NCBI GenBank assembly: GCA_965232615.1
Contig: OZ246985.1
Span: 496,001-560,000, forward strand
Direction of reading: 5' to 3'
Length of the DNA: 64,000 bases
From: UBA2779 sp965232615
GTDB taxonomy: Bacteria; Spirochaetota; Spirochaetia; DSM-2461
The position numbers and the translations under genes are program-made. A model generated the notes under the pieces. That model was given only the letters and a program-made list of their open reading frames with translations, searched no databases and was not told where the DNA came from. Of this stretch, positions 7,139-15,095 are shown piece by piece; the first letter of the stretch is position 1; every line of letters starts with the position of its first letter.

Positions 7139-8611
7139 ATGAAGAAGTTTACATGGCTAATGATCAGGGGAGCCCTGCTCTCAATCGGACTCCTGGCGTT
7201 TCTGGCATCGTGCACGGGAACGACGGATGATGAGCCGTCATTCACGTACAGCAGCGGAATCACCGCAGCATTTGGCATGGCTCAGGATGCGGCGAGTTCT
7301 GCGCCGACGTGGACAAATCTGCCGGCGGGCACCGTCACCTACATCATCGAAGCGCCGCTGGAAGGCTCGATTCTTAACGTTACACCCACCGTAGGAAGTG
7401 ACGGAGTTGTGACCGTCCCGCAAGAAGCCCATGCCGCGACTGAGGTCTGGACCGTGAAGGCCGCCGTTGGAGGCTCGACGTACACGGCAACGATCACGAT
7501 AACAGTAACGGCCAAAAATATTGCAGATGTGCAGGACTTCTCTATTTCCGTTGGAGACAAAACTGCAACGGCGAAATCAACGGATTCAACACACAGAGCT
7601 GTGATAGGAGGCTCACTGACGGCGACAACTGACTACACGCTCAAAATTACCGACAGTAGCGACAATGTTCCGGGGTTCATGTCGATAGACGACAACGGTG
7701 GCATCACCATAAACGACAGTATAGCGGTGAGTGATAGAGGAACCTACACCGTTACAGTCGCCGGAGCGGGCAACTACAGTGGTACGACAAGTGCCACCTT
7801 CACTCTGACAGTCGAACCTATAGATATTACAAAAGTGACAGGCTTCTCTATTACCGCTGGTAACCAAACTGTCCCCCCCTTGCAGGCATCAGATTTCCCT
7901 GTCATAATCGACAATGCCGGTCTGACCGCAGGAACTGATTACGACCTGAGCATAGAGAAAGGTGAAGCCCCCGTAAATGGCGTCACCATAGATAACAGCG
8001 GTCTAGTCTCTATAGCAGCCACGATCGATGCAGACAATGGCGGAACATACACCGTGAAGGCTACCGGTAAAAACAACTACTTTGCAGTGAAAACAGCCGA
8101 ATTCGTACTGACGGTAGCGTACAGCATAGGCGACCCCGGCCCTGCCGGAGGGAGAATCTTCTATGTGAATCCTAATGCCGCCAGCGATGGATGGACTTAC
8201 CTGGAGGCGGCCCCCAGTGATCTTCCTGGTGATATTAAATGGGGTAATACTACGACAGAAGTAGGAAAAACAGGTACAGGCATAGGAACCGGAGAATCCA
8301 ACACACAGGAGATAGTGACCAAACTTGGTAGTAACGGAGGAACGGATTATGCGGCGAAAATCTGTAGCGAGTATACAGTAACCAATAACAATGCTGTTTA
8401 TAGCGACTGGTTTATGCCGTCCAAAGATGAGTTGAATGAGTTATATAAACAGAAGAATACCGTTGGAGGTGTTGCGAATAGTGTCTACTGGTCTTCTTCA
8501 GAGTACAGTTCCACACATGCGTGGGTACAGAGCCTCGGCGTTGGCGACCAGTTCGAAAGCAGCAAGGACAGTAAATTTTCTCGATTTGTTCGTGCGGTGA
8601 GGGCTTTTTAA
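7139..8611 (+). CDS. DUF1566 (Lcl-type) lipoprotein, putative retroelement-diversified target
   Basis: 490 residues from ATG 7139, chosen for the AAGGAGAAAGAAA site just before it. A signal peptide ends in the lipobox LASC, so it is a lipoprotein. Residues about 30-115, 120-225 and 230-325 form three beta-rich Ig-like modules ending in TITVTAK, FTLTVEP and FVLTVAY. The last 165 residues are a DUF1566/Lcl domain (IGDPGPAGGRIFY, WFMPSKDELNELYKQKN, YWSSSEYS, FVRAVRAF), a C-type-lectin-like fold used by variable proteins of diversity-generating retroelements. The end (8483-8611) aligns codon by codon with that of the lipoprotein at 62190-63635. A surface-exposed binding role is inferred. Confidence 0.85.
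   Translation: MKKFTWLMIRGALLSIGLLAFLASCTGTTDDEPSFTYSSGITAAFGMAQDAASSAPTWTNLPAGTVTYIIEAPLEGSILNVTPTVGSDGVVTVPQEAHAATEVWTVKAAVGGSTYTATITITVTAKNIADVQDFSISVGDKTATAKSTDSTHRAVIGGSLTATTDYTLKITDSSDNVPGFMSIDDNGGITINDSIAVSDRGTYTVTVAGAGNYSGTTSATFTLTVEPIDITKVTGFSITAGNQTVPPLQASDFPVIIDNAGLTAGTDYDLSIEKGEAPVNGVTIDNSGLVSIAATIDADNGGTYTVKATGKNNYFAVKTAEFVLTVAYSIGDPGPAGGRIFYVNPNAASDGWTYLEAAPSDLPGDIKWGNTTTEVGKTGTGIGTGESNTQEIVTKLGSNGGTDYAAKICSEYTVTNNNAVYSDWFMPSKDELNELYKQKNTVGGVANSVYWSSSEYSSTHAWVQSLGVGDQFESSKDSKFSRFVRAVRAF
8483..8611 (+). repeat. Putative variable repeat (VR) of a diversity-generating retroelement
   Basis: The last 129 bases of the lipoprotein gene. Fixed codons shared with 62190-62312 include GCG TGG, CAG AGC, GGC, CAG and the terminal CGT GCG GTG AGG GCT TTT TAA. 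Many positions that differ are NNC or NNT codons, consistent with adenine-directed mutagenesis of AAC/AAT template codons, though this copy also has a few codons (GTA, GAA, AAA) that do not fit. No template repeat or reverse transcriptase is seen in the window. Confidence 0.55.
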
Positions 8612-8630
8612 CAATTTGCCCATTTAACTA

Positions 8631-8666
8631 TTGCATTCAGCGTTGGTCAGCCAACGCTGAATGCAA
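8631..8666 (+). other. Perfect 16-bp hairpin after the DUF1566 gene
   Basis: TTGCATTCAGCGTTGG (8631-8646) pairs perfectly with 8651-8666 around the loop TCAG. It starts 20 bases after the stop. There is no T-run, so it is not a standard rho-independent terminator. A different-sequence hairpin sits at the same distance after the paralogue (62137-62168). Retroelement target genes often carry a stem-loop just past the variable repeat. Confidence 0.7.
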
Positions 8667-8691
8667 CATTTCTTACACAGCCTGAACTTAC

Positions 8692-8763
8692 GGGCACCTC
8701 ATCATACTACATTTTTATGCTTTCCACAAGAATGTCCGAAGAGCTCTTTTTTTGAGGTTCCCT
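8692..8763. mobile_element. Very short (72-bp) element with degenerate ends
   Basis: Begins GGGCACCTCA and ends TGAGGTTCCC, nine of ten bases complementary, with an unrelated AT-rich interior. It is the smallest two-ended copy seen and lies between two convergent genes. The interior lacks the 38-bp hairpin. Confidence 0.45.
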
Positions 8764-8861
8764 CAAGGTATTGGTGAGAAATAAGGGCTAATTACTGGAC
8801 TGCTGCCTGAGTAATCATTGAACTCAAGGCAGCAGTTTGCTAGATTTAAACAGTGAAAATA

Positions 8862-9299
8862 CTATTCATTGTCATTCGGCCGGGGATCTTCCTTGATATC
8901 GGAAACACTGTCTCCATCCATCCGGGATTCTTCACGCATGCAGTTTTTAATTGCCTTTTTGCGCTTCTTCTCCCGTCGACGGCTTTCACCGGAATTACCA
9001 AAATCCTTGAAAAAGATACAGGAAAGGAGAAGTAATCCCCAGGCTTGCCAGTATCTGATTCGTCCCAATCCAAAGATTTCGGGCATGAGTGCATTCCACA
9101 GCATCATCGTTACCCAGCCAATAAAAAAAACGAATGCGATTCCAAGAATACCGAAGCCAATCCCGATCAGGATTTTTTCGGCTATCCCCCTGTCCTCCCA
9201 CCAGTCATTTCCACCGGTATCTCTGCATCTTCCCCTGCCGGGATGCCCATGATGATGTCCATGGAACCCGTTTCTGTCATTGTGTTCTTGTTCCGTCAT
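8862..9299 (-). CDS. Membrane protein with His-rich N-terminus, partner of ECF sigma factor
   Basis: 145 residues from ATG 9299, which has AAGGAG seven bases upstream; an earlier in-frame start would lie in the transposable element. The N-terminus is rich in His and Gly (FHGHHHGHPGRGRC, about 12-25), then two hydrophobic segments (about 45-68 and 82-97) with a conserved-looking core (WVTMMLWNALMPEIFGLG, YWQAWGLLLL), and a basic, charged tail. The order matches two-gene units in which an ECF sigma factor is followed by a small membrane protein with this W-M-LWN-P core. A regulatory, anti-sigma-like or metal-sensing role is inferred. The upstream sigma gene is on the same strand, but a 160-bp element now lies between. 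Confidence 0.7.
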   Translation of the reverse strand: MTEQEHNDRNGFHGHHHGHPGRGRCRDTGGNDWWEDRGIAEKILIGIGFGILGIAFVFFIGWVTMMLWNALMPEIFGLGRIRYWQAWGLLLLSCIFFKDFGNSGESRRREKKRKKAIKNCMREESRMDGDSVSDIKEDPRPNDNE

Positions 9300-9320
9300 A
9301 TTACGCTCCTTATAACTAAT

Positions 9321-9480
9321 GGGCACCTCTAAAAAACCCATTGAGTTCTTGACTCGATCTTTTCTGCCGCTACTGAGTTGTCAAAATGCTCACGTAAACA
9401 GGCGCGTACCGCAGGAGCAAAGCTCCGAGGAACGCACCGCCATTTCGTCAATTTCCTAAAGCTGTTTTTTAGAGGTACCC
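9321..9480 (+). mobile_element. Small non-autonomous element (reference copy, 160 bp)
   Basis: The clearest copy: GGGCACCTCTAAAAAA at the left, TTTTTTAGAGGTACCC at the right, with a central 38-bp hairpin at 9401-9438. Flanking TAAT on both sides gives a perfect 4-bp target duplication. It has no coding capacity. It is inserted exactly at the sigma-factor stop codon: the third base of that TAG is the element's last base. Confidence 0.85.
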
Positions 9481-10037
9481 TAATCTTCATCGATCCAATG
9501 TCTCAGTGCCCGGGCAAGTTTGCCCAATGCGTACCGTTTCCGAGCCTTGAGTGTATCAATGTTTTCACCTGTGACTTCCGAGATCTCCCGGAAGGTTAAA
9601 CCGCCGAATACCTGAAATTCCACCACCTGCCGCTGAAGCGCGGGCAAAGCCTTTATGGCTGTGTTCAAAGCATCAACCAGGATGTCCTGAACATAAGCTT
9701 CTACAGGATCCAATCCAGCAGTATATACAATACTCTGTAGTGTTTCCTTGGAAACATTGGTTTTACCGCGTTCCACCCGATACCTGTCACGTCGCCATGC
9801 GTCAATGATTCGACTTTTGAATATGGTATTGATCCAGGCCGGGAGGTTGCTTATCTGCGACAGCAGGGGCAGCTTTTCCAGGGTTTCGGTATAAACATCG
9901 TGAATAAGATCTTCCGCTTCTTCCAGCGTTCGTCCCATAGCCTTCAAGCGAGACAAGAATCGCGGTTTCTCACTCCTGTAGGCATTTTCCAAACGCCGAT
10001 GATTGTCTTTTTCTATTAGTTTCAGATCTTTTTTCAT
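9480..10037 (-). CDS. ECF-type RNA polymerase sigma factor
   Basis: 185 residues. Region 2 lies at about 18-85 (LEEAEDLIHDVYTETLEKL, then PAWINTIFKSRIIDAWRR, the -10 recognition helix). Region 4 lies at about 125-180 (LPALQRQVVEFQVFGGLTFREISEV, the helix-turn-helix that reads the -35). No region 1 or 3, so an extracytoplasmic-function sigma. The stop codon TAG is completed by the last base of a transposable element inserted just downstream; the native stop was presumably TAA or TAG. It probably forms an operon with the membrane protein at 8862-9299, which could control it. Spirochaete ECF sigmas often respond to envelope or metal stress, but nothing here fixes the signal. Confidence 0.9.
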   Translation of the reverse strand: MKKDLKLIEKDNHRRLENAYRSEKPRFLSRLKAMGRTLEEAEDLIHDVYTETLEKLPLLSQISNLPAWINTIFKSRIIDAWRRDRYRVERGKTNVSKETLQSIVYTAGLDPVEAYVQDILVDALNTAIKALPALQRQVVEFQVFGGLTFREISEVTGENIDTLKARKRYALGKLARALRHWIDED

Positions 10038-10088
10038 AACGTTGCCCCTATCGACGAATGGGCCGGGATTCGGGTGTAATTATTTTCA

Positions 10089-10098
10089 GGGCACCTCT
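10089..10098. repeat. Solo GGGCACCTCT element end
   Basis: GGGCACCTCTAAAAG lies between the end of the RecQ-like gene and the start of the sigma gene, in the region that should hold the sigma promoter. No matching opposite end is close by. Confidence 0.5.
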
Positions 10099-10145
10099 AA
10101 AAGTTTTGTTCACGGTTTTACTGGTTGAGAATTGTCTGATCACTG

Positions 10146-11660
10146 TCAATTAATCAATGGCTTTTCAGTCTGCCTTTGAACTGCCAGATTACCACACCGG
10201 GGTTTCCAACGCAGAGAACGGATTTTTCCAATCTGCATAAGAGTGCTTACAGCAGCCTCGGCATCCTCCAATTCCCACCCATTCAGATGACCAAAACCCC
10301 ATGTGTAATCAAGTCCCAGACGCAGTATTTCTGATGAACGCCGTCCAATGAGAATGCGAGCAGCATGACCTGCTTTGAAACGGCCCCTGTTCCTCTGGAA
10401 GAATTTCATTATAATAGCCTCTTCTGGTGGAGCATCCCAGAATTCTCCACTACAAACATCACAGCCGTTACAATCCTGCGCCTCGATTCCCAGTGACGCC
10501 AGCAGCATTACCCTTCGGCATTGGTGATTATTAGACGCATAATTCATCATGGCGGCCTGTCTGCCAGTTGAGTTTTTCATGTCCTCCGGCGTCCAGATCA
10601 ACCATGAGTTTGCCCCCTTTCCATCCCTTGATGCTCTACCGGATTCCTGGAGGTAAGCTGCAGTGGAACCAGGTGGAGCGAGATGGATTACCGTACGAAC
10701 ATCGGACTTGTCCACCCCCATTCCGTAGGCACACGTGGCGCATAAAACACCATCTTTACTGTTCAGATACCATTTCTCCAGGCGGTGTTTCTCCTCGGCG
10801 GACATGCCGGCATGGTAATATCGAATCTGATCATCCTGTAACCGGAAACGCAGAACCATTGCGGCAAGTTGAACGGATGATCGAGTGGAACCAAATACAA
10901 TGGCGGGTCTCGGCTCATTTCGAATCAACTTCTCAAGAGAATGAAATCGACTCAAGGAAGGTAGAACACCGTAGCGGATGGTTGGTCTATCAGGATTGGC
11001 AAGAGCTTCTCGCGGCGATTCTCCATTGAACAGTAGTTCTGTGATTCGACCACGAGTATAATCACCTGCTGTGGCTGTGAGAGCTAAAACAGCCTGAGGA
11101 TTCCATGCCTTTACCAGGCTTCCCAATCCAGCGCAGGCAGGCCTAAAGGTGTCTCCCCACTGACTCACCGTATGAGTTTCATCCACAACTAGAAATGCTG
11201 GTTCAAGAGCTGCCAGACGCCTGGCAACGGCTGGTGACTGCAGAATCTCAGGGTTGGCCAGTACAATTCCTGTCTTTTGTTTTTCCAGGGCATCCCAGAT
11301 CTTTTGCCGTTCACCTTTGCTCTGTCCTCCCCGCAGACAAACCGATGAAATACTGGAATCCCTGAGTCGGCGTTCCTGATCGGCCATGAGCGACAGGAGG
11401 GGGAAAACCGCAATGGTCAATCCTGGTATCATCACAGCCGGAAGCATCCAGCACAGACTCTTGCCGGCTCCAGTAGGGAGGACAGCAATTTCTCTCAGCG
11501 GTTCAGGATCCTCATCGGTGTTCGCCAGTGGATGGAAGGCATCCAGAACAGCAGCGATAATCAGTCTCTGCCATGGATAAGGGTACTTGATTCCAAAGAC
11601 TTCCTGTGCAGTTTGAACCACGGGGTCAACTGCTGCTGTACATGGGGATTCATCTTCCAC
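10146..11660 (-). CDS. RecQ-like superfamily 2 DNA helicase, short form
   Basis: 504 residues. Motif I LPTGAGKS (about 62-69), motif II as VVDETHTVSQWG (DETH instead of DEAH), motif III LTATAG, and motifs V and VI with CATCAYGMGVDKSDVRTVIH and QESGRASRDG. A Cys cluster (CRR...CNGCDVC) follows, the zinc-binding element of RecQ proteins. There is no HRDC domain. It is a second, divergent RecQ beside the standard one at 25119-26969. The only plausible start is GTG 11660, 33 bases after the cysH-type gene on the same strand, so the two are likely co-transcribed. 3'-5' unwinding is inferred from the family; its role beside a sulfur-metabolism enzyme is unexplained. Confidence 0.82.
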   Translation of the reverse strand: MEDESPCTAAVDPVVQTAQEVFGIKYPYPWQRLIIAAVLDAFHPLANTDEDPEPLREIAVLPTGAGKSLCWMLPAVMIPGLTIAVFPLLSLMADQERRLRDSSISSVCLRGGQSKGERQKIWDALEKQKTGIVLANPEILQSPAVARRLAALEPAFLVVDETHTVSQWGDTFRPACAGLGSLVKAWNPQAVLALTATAGDYTRGRITELLFNGESPREALANPDRPTIRYGVLPSLSRFHSLEKLIRNEPRPAIVFGSTRSSVQLAAMVLRFRLQDDQIRYYHAGMSAEEKHRLEKWYLNSKDGVLCATCAYGMGVDKSDVRTVIHLAPPGSTAAYLQESGRASRDGKGANSWLIWTPEDMKNSTGRQAAMMNYASNNHQCRRVMLLASLGIEAQDCNGCDVCSGEFWDAPPEEAIIMKFFQRNRGRFKAGHAARILIGRRSSEILRLGLDYTWGFGHLNGWELEDAEAAVSTLMQIGKIRSLRWKPRCGNLAVQRQTEKPLIN

Positions 11661-11693
11661 ATAGGTGAAGACGAACTTGAGTCGTATTTCTGG

Positions 11694-12731
11694 TCAATCA
11701 ATGGATGATAAATCCTGATTCTTAACATGCAGACCGCATTCCCGACGGGTTTCTACCTCCCACCACCAGCGGGCCATCCTCTCATGTTCACCTGGACGCG
11801 ATGCCCGAGTGCATGGGGCACAGCCAATAGAGATATATCCCATATCATGCAGATTGTTGTACGGCACATCATTGTTTCGGATGTAAGACCAGACACGATC
11901 CGATGTCCAGTTCAATAATGGGTTGATTTTAATCAGCGGTTCCCCTGTTTCAGTTGTATGACCTGTATCCAATTCAGCGTGGGCCATATTCCCGCGGGTC
12001 GCCGGGCTTTGATCTTCACGAAGGCCAGTAACCCAGGCCAGACATCCTGTGAGAGCCCGCGCCAGGGGCTCAAGTTTCCTTATTCCACAGCATTCTTCAT
12101 GACCGTTCCTGTAAAAACTATTCATCCCTTTCTCACGAACAAAGTACTCCAGGAGATGCGGGGAGGGGGTGAACACTTCCACTGTAATATTGTATTTCTC
12201 ACGGACGAGGTCAATAAAATCATAGGTTTCCGGATGCAGACGACCAGTATCCAGGCAAAAGACTCTGAAAGGAGCGTTGTTCCTAACAGCCATATCAATG
12301 AGAACCACATCCTCGGCGCCACTGAATGCAATGGAGAGTTTATGGCCGAAAATAGCTTGAACTTCAGCCAGTATATCCCATGGGTCAAGATTAGCATAAT
12401 ACTTCACGGCATTGGAGATATCAAAATCGGTCGGGGAGTTAGCAGGAGTTTGGCTGATATCTACCGTCTCAAGTTCCTTCTTTATGAATTCAAAAGTTTT
12501 TGTATACACCCGTTTATTATTTTCATCGTCAACAATAAAAAAAGGAGCCAGCTTCACATTGTACTCAGCAGCCAGCCTCATCCCTTCTGACGATGCATCA
12601 TCTTCCTCTGCAATAATGACATTATTGATCCGTTCCCAGAGTCCTCGTTTTTTCAGGATGTTTTCAGCTTGAATACATTTGGCACAGGGAGATCCATCGG
12701 CAAGGATTTTTTTTACCATGGTGATAAGCAT
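11694..12731 (-). CDS. cysH: APS/PAPS reductase with N-terminal thioredoxin-like domain
   Basis: 345 residues in two parts. Residues 1-90 form a glutaredoxin/thioredoxin-like domain with CAKC near 16-19. Residues 105-345 form the adenylyl-sulfate reductase domain: the phosphate loop SIAFSGAEDVVLID, FCLDTGRLHPETY, and the ECCGIRK and IGCAPCTR pairs that bind a [4Fe-4S] cluster in APS reductases. The reaction is reduction of adenylyl sulfate to sulfite with thiol electrons, here possibly supplied by the fused domain. Start ATG 12731. No sulfurylase or sulfite reductase is nearby; the next gene is a RecQ-like helicase. A relationship to DndC/SspD-type phosphorothioation enzymes was considered, but the Cys pattern favours the assimilatory enzyme. 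Confidence 0.82.
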   Translation of the reverse strand: MLITMVKKILADGSPCAKCIQAENILKKRGLWERINNVIIAEEDDASSEGMRLAAEYNVKLAPFFIVDDENNKRVYTKTFEFIKKELETVDISQTPANSPTDFDISNAVKYYANLDPWDILAEVQAIFGHKLSIAFSGAEDVVLIDMAVRNNAPFRVFCLDTGRLHPETYDFIDLVREKYNITVEVFTPSPHLLEYFVREKGMNSFYRNGHEECCGIRKLEPLARALTGCLAWVTGLREDQSPATRGNMAHAELDTGHTTETGEPLIKINPLLNWTSDRVWSYIRNNDVPYNNLHDMGYISIGCAPCTRASRPGEHERMARWWWEVETRRECGLHVKNQDLSSID

Positions 12732-12923
12732 TTTTCAATGATATCAATCAAGTGTGATTGATCATAGGGTTCGTGTAAAAACCTCTTGAACCTCAGGATT
12801 CTCTATTCTTGCAAAGTAGCTACTCCAGAAGTTGTTGTCTGGCTGGAGATCTGACCGTAACTCTCAATTAATATTAACTTCTGCCAGAGTCGTGGGAACC
12901 GATTTTATTTCGTTATTGGTTAA

Positions 12924-13178
12924 GGGCACCTCAAAAAACCCATTGAGTTCTTGACTCGATCTTTTTCCTCGCTGCTGCGTTGTTAAAATGCTCATGTAAT
13001 CAGGTGCGTACCGCAGGAGCAAAGCTCCGAGGAACGCACCGCCAACCACTTAAGCTAGCTCCGCTTTTGTCGCCTTGCATCAAGAAAAAATTTAATCAGG
13101 TGCGTACCGCAGGAGCAAAGCTCCGAGGAACGCACCGCCACTTCGTCAATTTCCTAAAGCTGTTTTTTAGAGGTACCC
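12924..13178 (+). mobile_element. Small non-autonomous element, long form with two hairpins
   Basis: 255 bp from GGGCACCTCA to AGAGGTACCC, with hairpins at 13003-13040 and 13099-13136. The 58-base spacer between them is homologous, in reverse, to that of the copy at 6825-7084. Flanks TTAA and TTAT suggest a 4-bp duplication with one change. It lies about 75 bases upstream of ilvD, between cysH and ilvD. Confidence 0.8.
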
Positions 13179-13253
13179 TTATACTTTTTCTTCCATAGCG
13201 ATAAAATCATTTCTGTTCTATACTCTTTCATAACCCTTCAGGAGGAATGCAAA

Positions 13254-15095
13254 ATGCCCCGGAAATTACGAAGTGCAACCAGCTGCCATGGTCGGCTTAT
13301 GGCTGGAGCAAGGTCATTGTGGAAGGCGAATGGTATGACAGACGATCAAATGAACAAGCCCCTGATTGCCATTGCCAACTCCTTCACTCAGTTCGTCCCC
13401 GGTCATGTCCATCTGCACAATGTGGGACAGCGGGTAAAAAAACGCATCCAGGAATCAGGCTGTTTTGCTGCCGAATTTAACACAATAGCGGTCGATGACG
13501 GCATTGCCATGGGACATGGTGGCATGCTCTACTCCTTACCCTCCAGGGAAATAATTGCCGACAGTGTCGAATACATGGTCAACGCTCACTGTGCTGATGC
13601 CCTTGTATGCATTTCCAACTGTGACAAGATAACTCCGGGAATGCTGATGGCAGCCCTGCGTATCAACATCCCAACAGTATTCGTTTCAGGCGGTCCCATG
13701 GAAGCCGGACGCTCAGATACAAAGAATCTGGATCTCATCGATGCAATGATAATGGCTGGAGATGAATCAGTGGATGATGAAGAACTCAATCGGGTAGAAA
13801 ACCTGGCCTGCCCTACCTGTGGATCATGTAGCGGTATGTTCACAGCTAATTCCATGAACTGCCTGGTCGAGGCCCTGGGATTGGGATTGCCTGGCAATGG
13901 AACAGTTCTGGCCACCCATTCTGAGAGAGCTGGACTGTTTGACAGAGCCGCCGATCTCATCGTTCATTTGGCTAACCGTTACTATGTTGAAGATGACCAG
14001 AGCATCCTGCCCCGTTCCATTGCTACCAGAGCCGCCTTTGAAAACGCCATGGCCCTGGACATTGCCATGGGGGGATCCACAAACACAATACTGCATATTC
14101 TGGCGGCTGCACGTTCAGCTGATGTGGATTTCAATCTGACAGACATCGACCATTTAAGCCGCAGGGTGCCCTGTCTTTGCAAAGTCGCTCCCAGCAGTGA
14201 GAAATATCACATTGAAGATGTACATCGTGCCGGAGGTATAATGGGAATTCTCGGGGAACTGGCCCGGGCCAATCGGCTGGATACAGGTGTCGGTCGGATT
14301 GATGCAAAGAATCTGGCCCAGGCACTGAAGCAATGGGATGTCGCTGATGCACCATCGGACAGGGCCGTGGAGTTTTATAGGGCCGCCCCCGGCGGTGGAA
14401 GAAATCTTGTAATGGGCAGCCAGTCTACCCGGTACAGAGAACTTGATACGGATAGAACAGCCGGTTGTATCCGCGCGATGTCCCATGCCTGTTCACAGGA
14501 CGGAGGATTGGCCGTTCTTTTTGGGAATATTGCTCCCGAGGGGGCTGTCGTCAAAACAGCGGGCGTTGATGAATCCATACTGACCTTCTCCGGTACGGCC
14601 AGAGTTTTCGATTCCCAGGAGGCCTCAGTAGAAGCCATTCTCGGCGGAAAAATTACTGCCGGCGATGTCATCGTTATTCGATATGAAGGGCCTAAAGGCG
14701 GTCCTGGAATGCAGGAAATGCTCTACCCGACAAGCTATCTGAAATCCATGAAACTTGGTAAGACCTGTGCCCTGCTCACCGATGGCCGTTTTTCTGGAGG
14801 CACATCGGGTCTGTCCATCGGCCATGCCTCACCGGAGGCTGCTTCGGGTGGTGGAATAGCTCTGGTACAAAATGGCGATACGATCGATATTGATATCCCT
14901 GATCGAAAAATAAATGTAAGACTGACAGAGGCCGAACTGAAACAGAGGCGGTCTGAGGAAGAATCAAAGGGATCTTCGGCCTGGAAGCCGCAGCGGGAGC
15001 GTCATGTCCCCGATTCCTTAAGGGCCTATGCCCTTCTGGCATCCAGCGCTGACAAGGGTGCCGTCAGGGTTCTTCCCCGCCCAGACACACCGTAG
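13254..15095 (+). CDS. ilvD: Dihydroxy-acid dehydratase
   Basis: 613 residues, the usual length. It converts 2,3-dihydroxy-isovalerate and -methylvalerate to the 2-oxo acids in valine and isoleucine synthesis. Visible family marks: CISNCDKITPGM, ACPTCGSCSGMFTANSMNCL with the Fe-S cysteines, and the C-terminal GRFSGGTSGLSIGHASPEA motif. ATG 13254 is preceded by AGGAGGAATGCAAA. A TATACT -10-like box lies near 13220, so the promoter is probably between the upstream small element and the gene. It stands alone, without other ilv genes. The last 32 bases overlap the 3' end of the convergent aminopeptidase gene. Confidence 0.95.
   Translation: MPRKLRSATSCHGRLMAGARSLWKANGMTDDQMNKPLIAIANSFTQFVPGHVHLHNVGQRVKKRIQESGCFAAEFNTIAVDDGIAMGHGGMLYSLPSREIIADSVEYMVNAHCADALVCISNCDKITPGMLMAALRINIPTVFVSGGPMEAGRSDTKNLDLIDAMIMAGDESVDDEELNRVENLACPTCGSCSGMFTANSMNCLVEALGLGLPGNGTVLATHSERAGLFDRAADLIVHLANRYYVEDDQSILPRSIATRAAFENAMALDIAMGGSTNTILHILAAARSADVDFNLTDIDHLSRRVPCLCKVAPSSEKYHIEDVHRAGGIMGILGELARANRLDTGVGRIDAKNLAQALKQWDVADAPSDRAVEFYRAAPGGGRNLVMGSQSTRYRELDTDRTAGCIRAMSHACSQDGGLAVLFGNIAPEGAVVKTAGVDESILTFSGTARVFDSQEASVEAILGGKITAGDVIVIRYEGPKGGPGMQEMLYPTSYLKSMKLGKTCALLTDGRFSGGTSGLSIGHASPEAASGGGIALVQNGDTIDIDIPDRKINVRLTEAELKQRRSEEESKGSSAWKPQRERHVPDSLRAYALLASSADKGAVRVLPRPDTP

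Noticed and set aside
9480..10037. Sigma factor plus the STAS protein at 2989-3507 as one partner-switching module
   Set aside because: They are 6 kb apart with no kinase, and the sigma is ECF-type, which is usually not controlled by STAS partner switching.
11958..12590. Plus-strand 210-codon open frame opposite the reductase gene
   Set aside because: Antisense to a clearly conserved enzyme; composition and lack of start signals indicate a shadow.
11694..12731. DndC/SspD-type phosphorothioation protein
   Set aside because: The CC and CxxC cluster residues and the fused thioredoxin-like domain fit an assimilatory APS reductase; no dnd or ssp partners are seen.
12980..13198. Open frames repeatedly encoding RTAGAKLRGTHR in several places
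   Set aside because: They are translations of the 38-bp hairpin in the small elements, not genes; the frame depends on copy orientation.
13179..13253. T-box or leucine/valine attenuator before ilvD
   Set aside because: Only 75 bases lie between the small element and the gene, with no T-box sequence, branched-chain leader peptide or terminator.
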